A DNA stretch of 64,000 nt from Aldehydirespirator sp965116195 (GTDB taxonomy: Bacteria; Actinomycetota; Acidimicrobiia; Acidimicrobiales; Aldehydirespiratoraceae): contig OZ220491.1 in assembly GCA_965116195.1 (NCBI GenBank), positions 3,348,001-3,412,000 of the forward strand, in the 5' to 3' direction. The notes under the pieces were generated by a model, which did not search any database, had not been told where the DNA came from, and saw only the letters and a program-made list of their open reading frames with translations. Both the position numbers and the translations under genes were made by a program. Positions 40,078-49,083 of the stretch are shown piece by piece. Positions within the stretch are counted from its first letter, which is position 1; every line of letters begins with the position of its first letter.

Positions 40078-41157
40078 ATGACGGTGGACTTGCCTGTGAT
40101 GCCGCCGGTGAAGCCCATGTTGGCCCGCGCGGTGGCCAGAATCCCAGATGGAGACCTGGCTTTCGAGCCGAAGTGGGACGGTTTTCGCTGCATCGTGTTC
40201 CGCGACGGTGACGAGGTGGTTCTAGGCAGCCGCAACGAGCGGCCACTCACTCGCTACTTTCCAGAGTTGATTGAGCCGATCAAGGCATCGCTGCCACCAA
40301 GAGCAGTCGTTGATGGCGAGATCATCGTGGCCGTTGATGACCGTTTGGGCTTTGACGCGCTTCAGCAACGAATCCACCCTGCCGCCAGTCGGATCAACCG
40401 TCTGGCTGCTGAGACACCGGCAGAGGTGGTGCTCTTTGATGTCCTTGCGTTGGCTGATGCCAGCCTGATGGACGAACCGTACCGAGACCGGCGGGCACTT
40501 CTGGTGGCGATGTCGGATGCCTTTGAACCACCGATTCACCTGGCCCCGGCGACTCTTGATCGAGATCAGGCTCGCGTCTGGTATGAGCGCTTCGAGGGCG
40601 CAGGACTTGACGGTCTCATGGCCAAACCTCAAGATGGCGTGTACCTGCCGAACAAGCGATCCCAGTACAAGGTCAAGCACACTCGAACCACCGATGTGGT
40701 CGTGGCCGGGTATCGCATGCACATTGACGGTCAGGGTGTCGGGTCGTTGGTGGTGGGCCTCCATGACCAGTCGGGGGATCTGCATCACTGTGGAGTGGCT
40801 GCCAGTTTCACTGCGCGGCGGCGGGTGGAACTACTCGGCGAACTGGCACCGCATGTCATGCGCGATCCGACGCAGCACCCCTGGGCAGCCTGGATGGACC
40901 CGGCGGCTCATGCCGAGGGCACGGTCATGCCCGGCACGCCGAACCGCTGGTCGGGTCAGCGCAAGCAGCAGCCGTGGGTGCCGTTGCGGTTGGCGCTGGT
41001 GGCTGAGGTCAAGTACGAGGCGATGCTGAACGGTCGTTTTCGTGGCACCACCCGTTTCGTGCGTTGGCGTCCCGATCGTGAACCTGACAGCTGCGGTTTC
41101 GACCAGATCGAGGTGGTTGCGCCGGTAGGTCTCAGCGAGGTCCTGTCAGCAGGTTGA
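40078..41157 (+). CDS. ATP-dependent DNA ligase (LigC-like)
   Basis: Protein of 359 residues. The adenylation motif I is FEPKWDGFRC (catalytic Lys near residue 31), followed by RNERPLTRYFPEL, VVDGEIIV (motif III region), EGLMAK-like GLDGLMAKPQDGVYLPNKRS (motif IV) and QYKVKHTRTTDVVVAGYR (motif V). A C-terminal OB domain follows. There are no polymerase or nuclease domains, so it matches the stand-alone LigC type involved in base-excision or non-essential repair. The start was set at ATG 40078, which gives MTVDLPVMPPVKPML. Confidence 0.9.
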   Translation: MTVDLPVMPPVKPMLARAVARIPDGDLAFEPKWDGFRCIVFRDGDEVVLGSRNERPLTRYFPELIEPIKASLPPRAVVDGEIIVAVDDRLGFDALQQRIHPAASRINRLAAETPAEVVLFDVLALADASLMDEPYRDRRALLVAMSDAFEPPIHLAPATLDRDQARVWYERFEGAGLDGLMAKPQDGVYLPNKRSQYKVKHTRTTDVVVAGYRMHIDGQGVGSLVVGLHDQSGDLHHCGVAASFTARRRVELLGELAPHVMRDPTQHPWAAWMDPAAHAEGTVMPGTPNRWSGQRKQQPWVPLRLALVAEVKYEAMLNGRFRGTTRFVRWRPDREPDSCGFDQIEVVAPVGLSEVLSAG

Positions 41158-41238
41158 ACTGCCTTGTGTGGTTCTTGCGGGGCTTCTTTGGGGGCAGGCG
41201 CGACTTGGGGTAGTGGTAGGTCAGCCGACCGGGCGGGG
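41158..41238. other. Possible CRISPR leader
   Basis: Short region between the ligase stop and the first CRISPR-like repeat, rich in G/T runs. If the array runs on the plus strand, the leader and its promoter should be here. No motif proves this. Confidence 0.3.
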
Positions 41239-41639
41239 GTCACCGCCGTGGGCGTGGGGTTGGTAGCAGCAGTCCCACCCTCCAGCAGCGCATACCAAGG
41301 TCACCGCCGTGGGCGTGGGGTTAGTTGAAGTTCCGTTTGTTCCCGGTTGGGTCCGTTTGGGTCACCGCCGTGGGCGTGGGGTTAGTTGAAGTTCCGTTTG
41401 TTCCCGGTTGGGTCCGTTTGGGTCACCGCCGTGGGCGTGGGGTTAGTTGAGCGGCGATGACTGATGCGGCTGCTGGTGTTGGGGTCACCGCCGTGGGCGT
41501 GGGATTAGTCGCGGCAACCACGTCCTACTCACACGCCGTCCCGTTTTAATGTCACCGCCGTGGGCGTGGGGTTAGTCGTATCTGCGCTGACATGAGGAAC
41601 TGGAAGCTCCTGTCAGCGCTGTGGGCGGGGGGTTAGTTG
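41239..41639 (+). CRISPR. Small CRISPR-like array, 7 repeats, no cas genes in the window
   Basis: A 28-base repeat of the form GTCACCGCCGTGGGCGTGGG followed by GTTAGTTG starts at 41239, 41300, 41361, 41422, 41484, 41551 and 41612. The spacers are 33, 33, 33, 34, 39 and 33 bases. Spacers 2 and 3 are identical (AAGTTCCGTTTGTTCCCGG and onward), which indicates duplication of one unit. The others are unrelated to each other. The last repeat is degenerate (GTCAGCGCTGTGGGCGGGGG), as expected at the trailer end, so the leader would be on the left. Repeat and spacer sizes fit type I-E-like arrays of actinobacteria. Minisatellites in this window have no such variable inserts, which argues for CRISPR. 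Confidence 0.65.
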
Positions 41640-42485
41640 GTGGGCACGCTCACACAACGGTCCGGCCTTGATCGCGTCGCAGCCTTCATCGAAGCCGGCG
41701 ATCGGCCCCAGCCATTCCATCTCATCCACCGATGCAGCTACCGGGGCTCCCAACTCGACGGTGGCGATGCGGCGGTACAGCAGAGCGTCCTCAAACCCGT
41801 CTCTCAGCGCTGCGGCCAACTTTGCTGCACCTCGTACCTGCACGTCCCACTCGGCGGGGTCATGGGGTATGGCGGTGATGTGGCCGTAGCGGGCCAGCAC
41901 TGTGGCTGCCGACTTCGCTCCCCACCCCGGCAGGCCCGGAAATCCGTCGGCGGAGTCACCCACCAAGCCGAGGTAGTCGGGAATCGAGGCCGGCGGCACA
42001 CCGAACTTGGCCAGAACTCCCGCATGGTCATAGAGCACATCGCGCCGGCGGTCGTACTGCACGACACGGCCGTCGGCAGTGACGCACTGTGCAAGGTCCT
42101 TGTCAGGTGTGCAGATCACCACCTGATCAACCCGGCTGTCTGCTGCTGCCACCGCCGCAGCCGCGGCCAGAGCATCGTCGGCTTCGTGGACTGTCTGCGG
42201 CCACACCGCGAACCCGGCCAGCCTCAACAGTTGCTCCACTTCATCGAACTGGGCAAGCAGTTCGGGGGCCACACCGCTGCTGTCCTTGTAACCGATCAGC
42301 ATTTCGTTGCGGAACGACTCGATCACATGGTCGGTCGCCACTCCGATGTGGGTGGCTCCGTCTGCGACCAGATCAAGCAGGGTACGCAAAACCCCACGCT
42401 GGGCCCCGCGGCGCTGGTCTCGGTTCGATTTGGCGAAATGAAAGCGGAACAGTTCGTAGGTGCCGTCTACGAGGTGAACCAGCAC
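41613..42485 (-). CDS. 5'-3' exonuclease (Pol I N-terminal domain type)
   Basis: Protein of 290 residues. The PIN-like/FEN core shows MLVHLVDGTYELFRFHF (first acidic metal ligand), HEADDALAAAAAV, VVICTPDKDLAQCV (acidic cluster), and the helix-hairpin-helix segment GLVGDSADGFPGLPGWGAKSAATVL. It removes flaps or RNA primers during repair and replication. The last eight codons and the stop lie inside the terminal CRISPR-like repeat on the opposite strand, giving an LTPRPQR tail, so the original C terminus may have been replaced. Confidence 0.85.
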   Translation of the reverse strand: MLVHLVDGTYELFRFHFAKSNRDQRRGAQRGVLRTLLDLVADGATHIGVATDHVIESFRNEMLIGYKDSSGVAPELLAQFDEVEQLLRLAGFAVWPQTVHEADDALAAAAAVAAADSRVDQVVICTPDKDLAQCVTADGRVVQYDRRRDVLYDHAGVLAKFGVPPASIPDYLGLVGDSADGFPGLPGWGAKSAATVLARYGHITAIPHDPAEWDVQVRGAAKLAAALRDGFEDALLYRRIATVELGAPVAASVDEMEWLGPIAGFDEGCDAIKAGPLCERAHQLTPRPQR

Positions 42486-42498
42486 CCCGCCATCCCGT

Positions 42499-42897
42499 TC
42501 ATCTCTCGATCAGTTCAATCAGCGTGCCGAAGGACCCCTTGGGATGCAAAAAGGCAACCTTGGCCCCCTGAGTACCCACACGGGGTTGTTTGTCAATCGG
42601 CACTGCCCCTGCAGCAACCATCTCAGCAAGCGCAGCGGCGCAGTCATTGACCCTGTAGCCGACGTGATGAAGCCCCTCGCCGCGGCGGGCGATGAAGCGG
42701 GCCACGGGCGAGTCTTCACGCACCGCTGCCAGCAGCTGCACGTAACCGTCACCGACGGCCAGCATCGCCTCTTCCACACCGTCGTACTCAATGATCTCGC
42801 GGTGCTCGACTGTGGCCGCCGCAACGCTGTGGTACCAACCAATAGCATCGTCAAGGTTGTTCACCGCGATGCCCACATGGTCAATCTGTTCCAGCAT
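42499..42897 (-). CDS. mce: Methylmalonyl-CoA epimerase
   Basis: Protein of 132 residues of the VOC/glyoxalase fold: IDHVGIAVNNLDDAIGWY (metal His), EAMLAVGDGYVQLLAAV, GEGLHHVGYRVND (second His) and GSFGTLIELIER (metal Glu). It interconverts the methylmalonyl-CoA isomers in the propionyl-CoA to succinyl-CoA route, matching the carboxylase subunits at 35-37 kb. Its ATG overlaps the recR stop by one base (TGATG). Confidence 0.92.
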   Translation of the reverse strand: MLEQIDHVGIAVNNLDDAIGWYHSVAAATVEHREIIEYDGVEEAMLAVGDGYVQLLAAVREDSPVARFIARRGEGLHHVGYRVNDCAAALAEMVAAGAVPIDKQPRVGTQGAKVAFLHPKGSFGTLIELIER

Positions 42898-43517
42898 CAG
42901 CCAGCACTATAGTCAACTTCGACCTCTCGGCGGCCCTCAATGGCTCGTCCCAGGGTGAGTTCGTCGGCGTATTCAAGGTCACCTCCCACGGGCAGCCCGC
43001 TGGCAATGCGAGTCACACGTACATTGAGTGGCTTCAGATACTTGTGGATCAACATCGCAGTTGCTTCGCCCTCGAGGTTGGGGTTGGTGGCGACCACAAC
43101 CTCTTCAATGGCCTCCTCAGTCATGCGCATCATGAGTTCTTTGAGGCGGAGTTGTTCGACGCCGATGCCGTCAATGGGGCTGAAGGCTCCCTGGAGCACG
43201 TGGTAACGACCGCGAAACTCACCAGTTCGCTCCACGGCGACCACGTCTTGAGCATCTTCAACCACGCAGAGCATGTGCGTGTCGCGCCTGGGGTCCAGAC
43301 ATATCTGGCACTCGCCGCCGCGTTCTGCGAGGTTGAAACAGCGACCGCAATATGAAACGACCTCCTTGGCCGCCGAGATCGCTCGGGCCAACCGATTGAC
43401 CTCTTCCGAAGGCGACTTGAGCAGGTAGAACGCCACTCGCTGCGCGGACTTGGGCCCGATACCGGGCAGGCGGCCCAGCTGGTCAATCAACTCCTGAACG
43501 GCACGGGAGTAGCTCAC
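42897..43517 (-). CDS. recR: Recombination protein RecR
   Basis: Protein of 206 residues with the expected order: helix-hairpin-helix QLGRLPGIGPKSAQRVAFYL, the four-Cys zinc finger (CGRCFNLAERGGECQIC), and a TOPRIM domain (MLCVVEDAQDVVAVERTGEF; VVATNPNLEGEATAMLI). RecR works with RecF/RecO to load RecA on gapped DNA. The start overlaps the dnaX stop (ATGA), an ordinary dnaX-recR operon. Confidence 0.97.
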   Translation of the reverse strand: MSYSRAVQELIDQLGRLPGIGPKSAQRVAFYLLKSPSEEVNRLARAISAAKEVVSYCGRCFNLAERGGECQICLDPRRDTHMLCVVEDAQDVVAVERTGEFRGRYHVLQGAFSPIDGIGVEQLRLKELMMRMTEEAIEEVVVATNPNLEGEATAMLIHKYLKPLNVRVTRIASGLPVGGDLEYADELTLGRAIEGRREVEVDYSAG

Positions 43518-45811
43518 GGGTTGGTTGTTTTCTCGTCAGTGAGTGTCTCGATTGTGGCTCCGGGGAACGCTTCCATGATCCTGGCCTCAATCCCGTCGGC
43601 ATGACTGCGCGCTTTGTCAAGGTCGCTCATACTGTTCACGTCAGCCATGTGGTACGTGTCGGCCATGTCTGCGATATCGGCGGCTTCGTTCTCAGCATCT
43701 GATTCCGAACCGGACTGTGCAGCAGATCCCGGATAGTTCGGACAGGCCGGATATTCCGGAGATGTGGCAGTGCCCAGCGTGTCGCGCTCAGCATGGACTG
43801 TCGCTGATGTCGGCCCGGAAACCCGCCCAGGCTCAGTAGCTGACCCTCGCCCTGTTGAATGCCCCGATGTGTCAGTTGGCCGTTGCACATGCTCGTCAGG
43901 GTGTTCGTGTTCTGGACCTCTTGGGTGCTCCTGTATGTCAGCCGGACGCCGCTCCGTTTGCGTATGACCCGTCGGCTGGTCATCTGTTGGTTGCTCTGAT
44001 TTGTCAGCCAGTCCAGTCTGGGGCCGCTGGGACCGGAACTGTTGGGACCGGGTTCTGGTGATGAGATCTTGCCACAGCGTCAGCAGTTCCTCGGGCGGAC
44101 GTATTTCACCCGGGTTTTTTGGAGGCAGGATCTCTTTGGCGCGTGTCACCACGGTCTCTCGGGGCAGGCCGAGATGCTGTTCGGCCAACTCAACCACTTC
44201 TTTGGCCGACTGCGGTCGCAGTGACGTCAGATCCAGGTCCAGCACCGGCGGAGGTGCAGCGGCAGGTTCGCCGATGGTCACCGAAGGTGGTTCCTGATGT
44301 TGTGGTGGCGAGGGTGTTCGCGCCTTGGCTGTCTCGGGACGCTTGTTGAGGGCCCTGCGAGCCTGCTGTGCAGGACTTTCCTCGTCGAATCGGCTTGGAG
44401 ACGAAGACGAGGACGGGGGCGGGAACTTCGGCACCGGCGGAGCCACATGACCCTTCGACGCAGGCGGCGTTGACTGCTGCGGACTGGCGGTTGGTTGGCG
44501 GTTGGCGGTTGGCGGTTGGTTGGCGGCTGACTGACGCGGGTTGGCGGCTGGTTGGCTGACGGTTGGCGGCGGACTGCCTGCTGGTGAGCCTCGCTCGCGG
44601 AGCGGTGACTGTGGTTTTTCGTGTCTGCTGGTGCCAGCGCTGTGGTCGGCTTCAAGTCGCTCTTCGAGCTGCTGGATCCGTTTCAGCAGGTCTTGCAGTT
44701 TGGGCTCGCTGTTGCGCTGGCAGAGGCGCACGAGCGCAACTTCTATGTCAATCCTGGGGTCGGGCGCCTGCCGCATGTCAATCAGGGTTCGGCCCAGCGT
44801 TTCCATTGCCGAAGTCAGCGCTGCCGGAGCCATCCGCCCGGCCAGATCGGTGGCCCGGATGCGATCATGCTCGGACACTCTCGTGGGCGGGTTGCTCATT
44901 GCTGTCAGAAAGGCGTCACGCAGTCCGGCGAGCACCATCTCGCCGATTGTGCGCGGGTCACGCCCTCGCCCGGTTGCCTCCCCGATGGCCGACAAGGCAC
45001 CAGCGGGGTCACGCTCAGCGATGGCCTCAAGGATGGTGTCCGTGGTGGTGTCAGAGCTCACCGCCACGCCACCTGTTGCCACCCGGTCGAGTTCACTGAG
45101 AGTGTCACGCACCGATCCACCGCCGACGGTGATCACATGGTCCACCACGGCATCGTCCACATCCAGCGCGGCATCAGCGATGACATGTCGAATGTGATCA
45201 ATCATGAGATCCGCGGCGACAAGGCCGAGTTCAAAGACCTGGCAGCGGCTGCGGATGGTCTGGGCCACTTTGTGAGGTTCGGTGGTGGCCAACACCCAGG
45301 TCACATGATCAGGGGGTTCCTCAAGAGTCTTCAACAGGGCGTTCTCAGCACCTGGCGTGAGCATGTGAGCTTCGTCAAGCAGATACACCTTGGCCCGTCC
45401 GGGCGTGGCCAGGTTGACCCGCTCCAGCAGGGTGCGCATGTCGTCCACCTTGTTGTTGGAGGCAGCGTCAAGTTCCTGGAGGTCAAACGATCGGCCTTCC
45501 TGGATCGACAGGCACGACTCGCAGGTGCAGCAGGGCTCGCCCTCAGGGGTCAATTGCTCGCAGTTCAGTGCCTTGGCGAGCACTCGGGCGGTGGATGTCT
45601 TGCCTGATCCCCTCGGCCCGTGCAGCAGGTAGGCATGACCGACCTTGTGGTCACGCACCGCCGTCAGCAGGGCCCGCACGACATGGTCCTGGCCCTTGAT
45701 CTCGGCGAACCGCTGGGGTCGGTACTGGAGGTAAAGCGACTGGTGCGGCACCAACGTGGACTCTAACTGTCCCTTACCGGCAGAGGGAGCCAGCCGGGTT
45801 CTACTGACCAT
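43514..45811 (-). CDS. dnaX: DNA polymerase III subunit gamma/tau
   Basis: Protein of 765 residues. It has a clamp-loader AAA+ domain with LYLQYRPQRFAEIKGQDHVV, Walker A GPRGSGKTSTARV, a four-Cys zinc module (CEQLTPEGEPCCTCESC), Walker B VYLLDEAHML, and sensor 1 VLATTEPHKV. The long C-terminal half (about 400-765) is low complexity, with repeated N-R-Q-P/S-A-N-Q phrases and many Gln/Pro/Glu. The start was set at ATG 45811 (TAGGTG eight bases upstream) and not at the earlier in-frame 45985. It loads the sliding clamp at the replication fork. Confidence 0.95.
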   Translation of the reverse strand: MVSRTRLAPSAGKGQLESTLVPHQSLYLQYRPQRFAEIKGQDHVVRALLTAVRDHKVGHAYLLHGPRGSGKTSTARVLAKALNCEQLTPEGEPCCTCESCLSIQEGRSFDLQELDAASNNKVDDMRTLLERVNLATPGRAKVYLLDEAHMLTPGAENALLKTLEEPPDHVTWVLATTEPHKVAQTIRSRCQVFELGLVAADLMIDHIRHVIADAALDVDDAVVDHVITVGGGSVRDTLSELDRVATGGVAVSSDTTTDTILEAIAERDPAGALSAIGEATGRGRDPRTIGEMVLAGLRDAFLTAMSNPPTRVSEHDRIRATDLAGRMAPAALTSAMETLGRTLIDMRQAPDPRIDIEVALVRLCQRNSEPKLQDLLKRIQQLEERLEADHSAGTSRHEKPQSPLRERGSPAGSPPPTVSQPAANPRQSAANQPPTANRQPTASPQQSTPPASKGHVAPPVPKFPPPSSSSSPSRFDEESPAQQARRALNKRPETAKARTPSPPQHQEPPSVTIGEPAAAPPPVLDLDLTSLRPQSAKEVVELAEQHLGLPRETVVTRAKEILPPKNPGEIRPPEELLTLWQDLITRTRSQQFRSQRPQTGLADKSEQPTDDQPTGHTQTERRPADIQEHPRGPEHEHPDEHVQRPTDTSGHSTGRGSATEPGRVSGPTSATVHAERDTLGTATSPEYPACPNYPGSAAQSGSESDAENEAADIADMADTYHMADVNSMSDLDKARSHADGIEARIMEAFPGATIETLTDEKTTNP

Positions 45812-46043
45812 GCCGCGGCACCTACAAATTGTCCCGTGATACCGCGTCAAGAACGACCGCGTCAATGATGTCGTAGACAATTCGTCGTAGAACTTGACCC
45901 GTGTTGGGCGAAGCCACCAACCGGTGACACCCAATACCTTCCGACACGTTGCTTGAGGTGCCCGACAGTTGGGTGGAGTGACCAACCCGGTGCGGTGATA
46001 CCGATACCCGTGACGCTGGCTTTGCCGACGCTTACCTCTGGGA
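45812..46043. other. Intergenic region between dnaX and the SRP RNA
   Basis: About 230 bases with no gene recognised. It should hold the dnaX promoter and the 3' flank of the SRP RNA. Confidence 0.4.
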
Positions 46044-46149
46044 GTGGCGACCAGGCGGTCTGCGGCACCCGGAAGGATCTGCTGAGAGCTGCTGCCTTCC
46101 GGCCCTGACCCGGTTCGCAGGCTCCCGTTGCACAGGTCCCGATCGCCAC
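46044..46149 (-). ncRNA. ffs: Signal recognition particle RNA (small bacterial type)
   Basis: On the minus strand the universal domain IV sequence GGTCAGGGCCGGAAGGCAGC is present, with the GGAAGGCAGCAGC core at 46088-46100. It is followed by a complementary GTGCCGCAGACCG strand. The ends pair as TGGCGA (46150-46145) with TCGCCA (46050-46045), giving an RNA of about 105 bases. Its place next to dnaX and tRNA-Ser is normal in actinobacteria. The exact ends are estimated from the pairing. Confidence 0.88.
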
Positions 46150-46447
46150 ACCCAGAGACAAGCGCTGACGACTATACGCTAGCCTCGGTTACCTGCACTT
46201 ACCAAGCGCTGGTTTTCGTTGCGTCACGTTCAGGCACTGAGTTCGCGCCCATGTCTTAGGGAACCTTGCGAGCACTTTGGTGTCACGGACGGTGGTTCAA
46301 GCACTGGCTCGCACGCCAAACACGCAGTGTTGAACGATTCGGATAGTTTCGTTCCCTCAAGTTCAAGCGCTGGTTCGCACCCACGTTCCGGAAGCAGCCA
46401 GCGACCATACGATAGCCTCAGTCTTCTGTACTCGTTTGCGCGGGCAG
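46150..46447. other. Intergenic region before tRNA-Ser
   Basis: Contains a diverged pair of TTCAAGC-CTGG-TCGCAC segments near 46290 and 46359. No gene is supported in either direction. Confidence 0.4.
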
Positions 46448-46535
46448 GGAGGGTTGCCAGAGCGGCCGAATGGGCACGCTTGGAAAGCGTGTGAGGCGCG
46501 AGCCTCCGTGGGTTCGAATCCCACACCCTCCGCCA
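46448..46535 (+). tRNA. tRNA-Ser (GGA anticodon)
   Basis: Acceptor stem GGAGGGT pairs with ACCCTCC. The anticodon stem CACGC/GCGTG has loop TTGGAAA, giving anticodon GGA. There is a long class II variable arm (GAGGCGCGAGCCTC), a T arm GTGGGTTCGAATCCCAC and an encoded CCA. Confidence 0.96.
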
Positions 46536-46662
46536 TTTGTTGCATGCGGCAGTGCCAAGCGAGAGAGGTGACCGGGGGCAAAGGTCAGTGAGCGGTAAGG
46601 GCACGGTGGACGGTTGTGGGATTTCTACGGGCCGCAAAAGAGAGACAACCGGGTCAAGGTCG

Positions 46663-47904
46663 GTGAGATTGCTGAAGCGTGATTTGCTACTAACTCGGCT
46701 GCGTTCAGCAACAGGTCTGCTCGTGGTGTTGGCGGGCTTGGTCGTGACTCTGTGGATACTGAGTCTCGCTGATGGCGAGACCACAGACGATCAGAGTGCT
46801 CCCCCCAACTCGGAGCAGCGATCGTCTGAAGATTCCGGACAGCCTGAACAGTCCCAGGAGTCTGAGGAGATTCCCACAACCAGTGTCACACAGGAGCCTG
46901 GCCAGTCCGGAGAAACGCCCACAAGGAGTGTCTCGCAGGAGGCTGGCCAGTCCGGATCCGGGTCCGGCGTGTCCAGCGGCGCTGATGCAGCAGTCGTGAC
47001 ACCTCAACAGCAGCCCCTCGGTCTGTTGCAGGGACGGCTTGTCTATCTGAGCGGCAGGGACGTTGTCGTGTTTGACCTTGCCAGTGGAGACTTGGCCCGT
47101 GTCCCCATCAGAGCCTCGGGATCAATCACCCCGATCACCGACCACGAGTTGCTGACCGACCGCAACCGCACGGTTTCGCTGTCGCTTGGGTCTGATCCAC
47201 CGGATGCTCTGCTGATTGCATCCGCGGCCAAGCTGGTGCCGTCGGCACAGCCCTTTTTGGATTACTGGGTGGTGAGCCGACCCAACGGGCCCGATGGCTT
47301 TGTTCGGCTGGCGGTATGGCACGACTACGGCTTCATGTCACTGGGGCTTGAGGCTCCTGCTGGTTCTGAGTTGTTGTTGGATCCGGACATGGGTCTGCTG
47401 GTGATCTCGCCAGGGGGTGGGACTTACCTGGCCACCTACAGGGGCTTTGAGCGTGTCAGCGAGCACCGGCTGCTGGGTTCGCGCAACGGTGTGCGAGTCG
47501 AGCAGCGCTGTGATGAACAACTCGATTGTGCCGTGACTGTCACTGATGTCAGGACGGACACGATTATGGAGTTGCCGACGGACTTTGTTTCTGAATTGTC
47601 TGAGATCTCCGTGTCACCTGACGGCAGGTGGGTGCTCAACGACACGAATCCGGCCAAACTGTTTGACCGCTATACCGGCGGAGTGCATGTGCTCGAGGTG
47701 GGCGGCCATGGACAGGTCCTGTGGGCAGAGGACTCAGCATCCGTGGCTTGGTTGAACAGCGGCCGCAGGCCGACGCTCGTGATCAGCGAGGTGCGGCCAG
47801 CAGGTGGCGAGGCGAAATGGTTGGCAGTCGAGTTGTCAGATTTGCAAGCCGACCCCTCGCCAGGCTCATCGTTTCTGCTTGATATGCAGCCCGGGTTCAA
47901 CTGA
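46663..47904 (+). CDS. Membrane-anchored protein with beta-propeller-like outer domain
   Basis: Protein of 413 residues from GTG 46663 (AAGG five bases upstream). It has a basic start, a membrane helix (TGLLVVLAGLVVTLWILSL), and a Ser/Glu/Gln-rich linker with two similar QEPGQSGETPT / QEAGQSGSGSG units. A 300-residue beta-rich part follows, with phrases such as GRLVYLSGRDVVVFDLASGD, ISVSPDGRWVLNDT and VLWAEDSASVAWLNSG that look like WD40/TolB-type blades. The function is unknown. It is probably an extracellular binding or sensing protein. Confidence 0.65.
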   Translation: MRLLKRDLLLTRLRSATGLLVVLAGLVVTLWILSLADGETTDDQSAPPNSEQRSSEDSGQPEQSQESEEIPTTSVTQEPGQSGETPTRSVSQEAGQSGSGSGVSSGADAAVVTPQQQPLGLLQGRLVYLSGRDVVVFDLASGDLARVPIRASGSITPITDHELLTDRNRTVSLSLGSDPPDALLIASAAKLVPSAQPFLDYWVVSRPNGPDGFVRLAVWHDYGFMSLGLEAPAGSELLLDPDMGLLVISPGGGTYLATYRGFERVSEHRLLGSRNGVRVEQRCDEQLDCAVTVTDVRTDTIMELPTDFVSELSEISVSPDGRWVLNDTNPAKLFDRYTGGVHVLEVGGHGQVLWAEDSASVAWLNSGRRPTLVISEVRPAGGEAKWLAVELSDLQADPSPGSSFLLDMQPGFN

Positions 47905-48147
47905 GCATTGCCAACCGATTGTGGGCACTAAAGCTAGCGGTATCGCCAGTATTACTGCCCCCACAAGCACAGCTGGCACATTTGTTCAAGCAGTTGGCAC
48001 TGTTCATGCTTGCATAAATCGGCCATACTCGACTGAGGTAGCTGATTGGGCAAGTTTGACTGAGCTGCCAACCGATCAAGCTGACTGAGGCAGCCGACTG
48101 GGTGCCGGGTTCGGTCACTCAGACTCCTGCGGGATAGCTTCCACACG

Positions 48148-48996
48148 GTGAGCGAGCATGTCATGTGGATCAACGGACGCATTGTGGAGCCGCACTGTTT
48201 GCAGTTACGCGCCGACGACCATGGTGTGCTCGTGGGTGACGGCGTGTTCGAGACATTGCTGGTCGTGGCTGACAGCAGCGGTATAAGGGCCACGTTCGCC
48301 TTGCGACGGCATCTTGAGCGGCTCCGCAAGTCTGCCGAGGTACTGCGCATCAACTGTCCGTACAGTGACGGAGAACTGCGTGGGGCTGTCCAGCAGTGCC
48401 TGGCGGCGGCCCCGGGTGCCGGTGTCGTGCGGATCACTCTCACCAGCGGTGGCGGCCCTTTGGGTTCAGATCGTGGAGACGATCAACCCACTGTCATCGT
48501 GATTGCAGGCGACACGCCGCCAGCACACCGATCCGGCACTGCCGTGACGCTGGTGCCCTATGCCCGAAATGAGCGTGGTGCCATGGCTGGTGTCAAGACC
48601 ATTTCCTATGCCGAGAACGTGCTGGCGTTGCATGAGGCGCGCCAGCGCGGCAGCACTGAGGCCATATTCGCCGACACTCAGGGCAGGGTCAGCGAGGGCA
48701 CAGGATCAAACATCTTTTGGTCTGATGGTCGGTGTCTGCACACTCCGCCGCTGGACACGGGTTGTCTGGCTGGCGTAACCCGTGAGTTGGTCATGGAGCA
48801 GGTTGAGGTGGTTGAAACCCATCTGCAAGCCGAAAGGCTGTGTGAAGTGCCCGAGGCGTTTCTGACTTCCAGCCTTCGGGGTGTCCAGTCGATCGGACGC
48901 ATTGACAACACAGTCCTGCCGGTCGTTGACGGCGAACTGACGACCGCTGCGGCCAACGCCATCACTACTTTGATGGCAACCCAGATCGACCCGTGA
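48148..48996 (+). CDS. pabC: Aminotransferase class IV, probably aminodeoxychorismate lyase
   Basis: Protein of 282 residues. Fold-type IV PLP enzyme signatures include ADDHGVLVGDGVFETLLV, the catalytic Lys in GVKTISYAENVLA, EAIFADTQGRVSEGTGSNIF (E and the phosphate-binding loop) and the C-terminal LTSSLRGVQSIGRID. Length and the SNIF / TSSLRG motifs fit PabC (4-amino-4-deoxychorismate lyase for folate) or D-amino acid aminotransferase. The start GTG at 48148 fits MSEHVMWINGRIV. PabC is the more likely reading but is not proven by context. Confidence 0.75.
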   Translation: MSEHVMWINGRIVEPHCLQLRADDHGVLVGDGVFETLLVVADSSGIRATFALRRHLERLRKSAEVLRINCPYSDGELRGAVQQCLAAAPGAGVVRITLTSGGGPLGSDRGDDQPTVIVIAGDTPPAHRSGTAVTLVPYARNERGAMAGVKTISYAENVLALHEARQRGSTEAIFADTQGRVSEGTGSNIFWSDGRCLHTPPLDTGCLAGVTRELVMEQVEVVETHLQAERLCEVPEAFLTSSLRGVQSIGRIDNTVLPVVDGELTTAAANAITTLMATQIDP

Positions 48997-49083
48997 GTTG
49001 CGGGCTGGATGTATCCCGCATTGAGTCTCTGGTTTTGGATAGGTGCTGGGAGTGACCGTGAGTTGCTGGCTGGATTGTCCGGT

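Noticed and set aside
41239..41639. Reading the 41.2-41.6 kb array as a plain minisatellite
   Set aside because: Spacers differ from each other while repeats are conserved, and the terminal repeat is degenerate. One identical spacer pair keeps some doubt.
46230..46784. Minus-strand open frames over tRNA-Ser and its flanks
   Set aside because: They run across a certain tRNA gene and have no family features.
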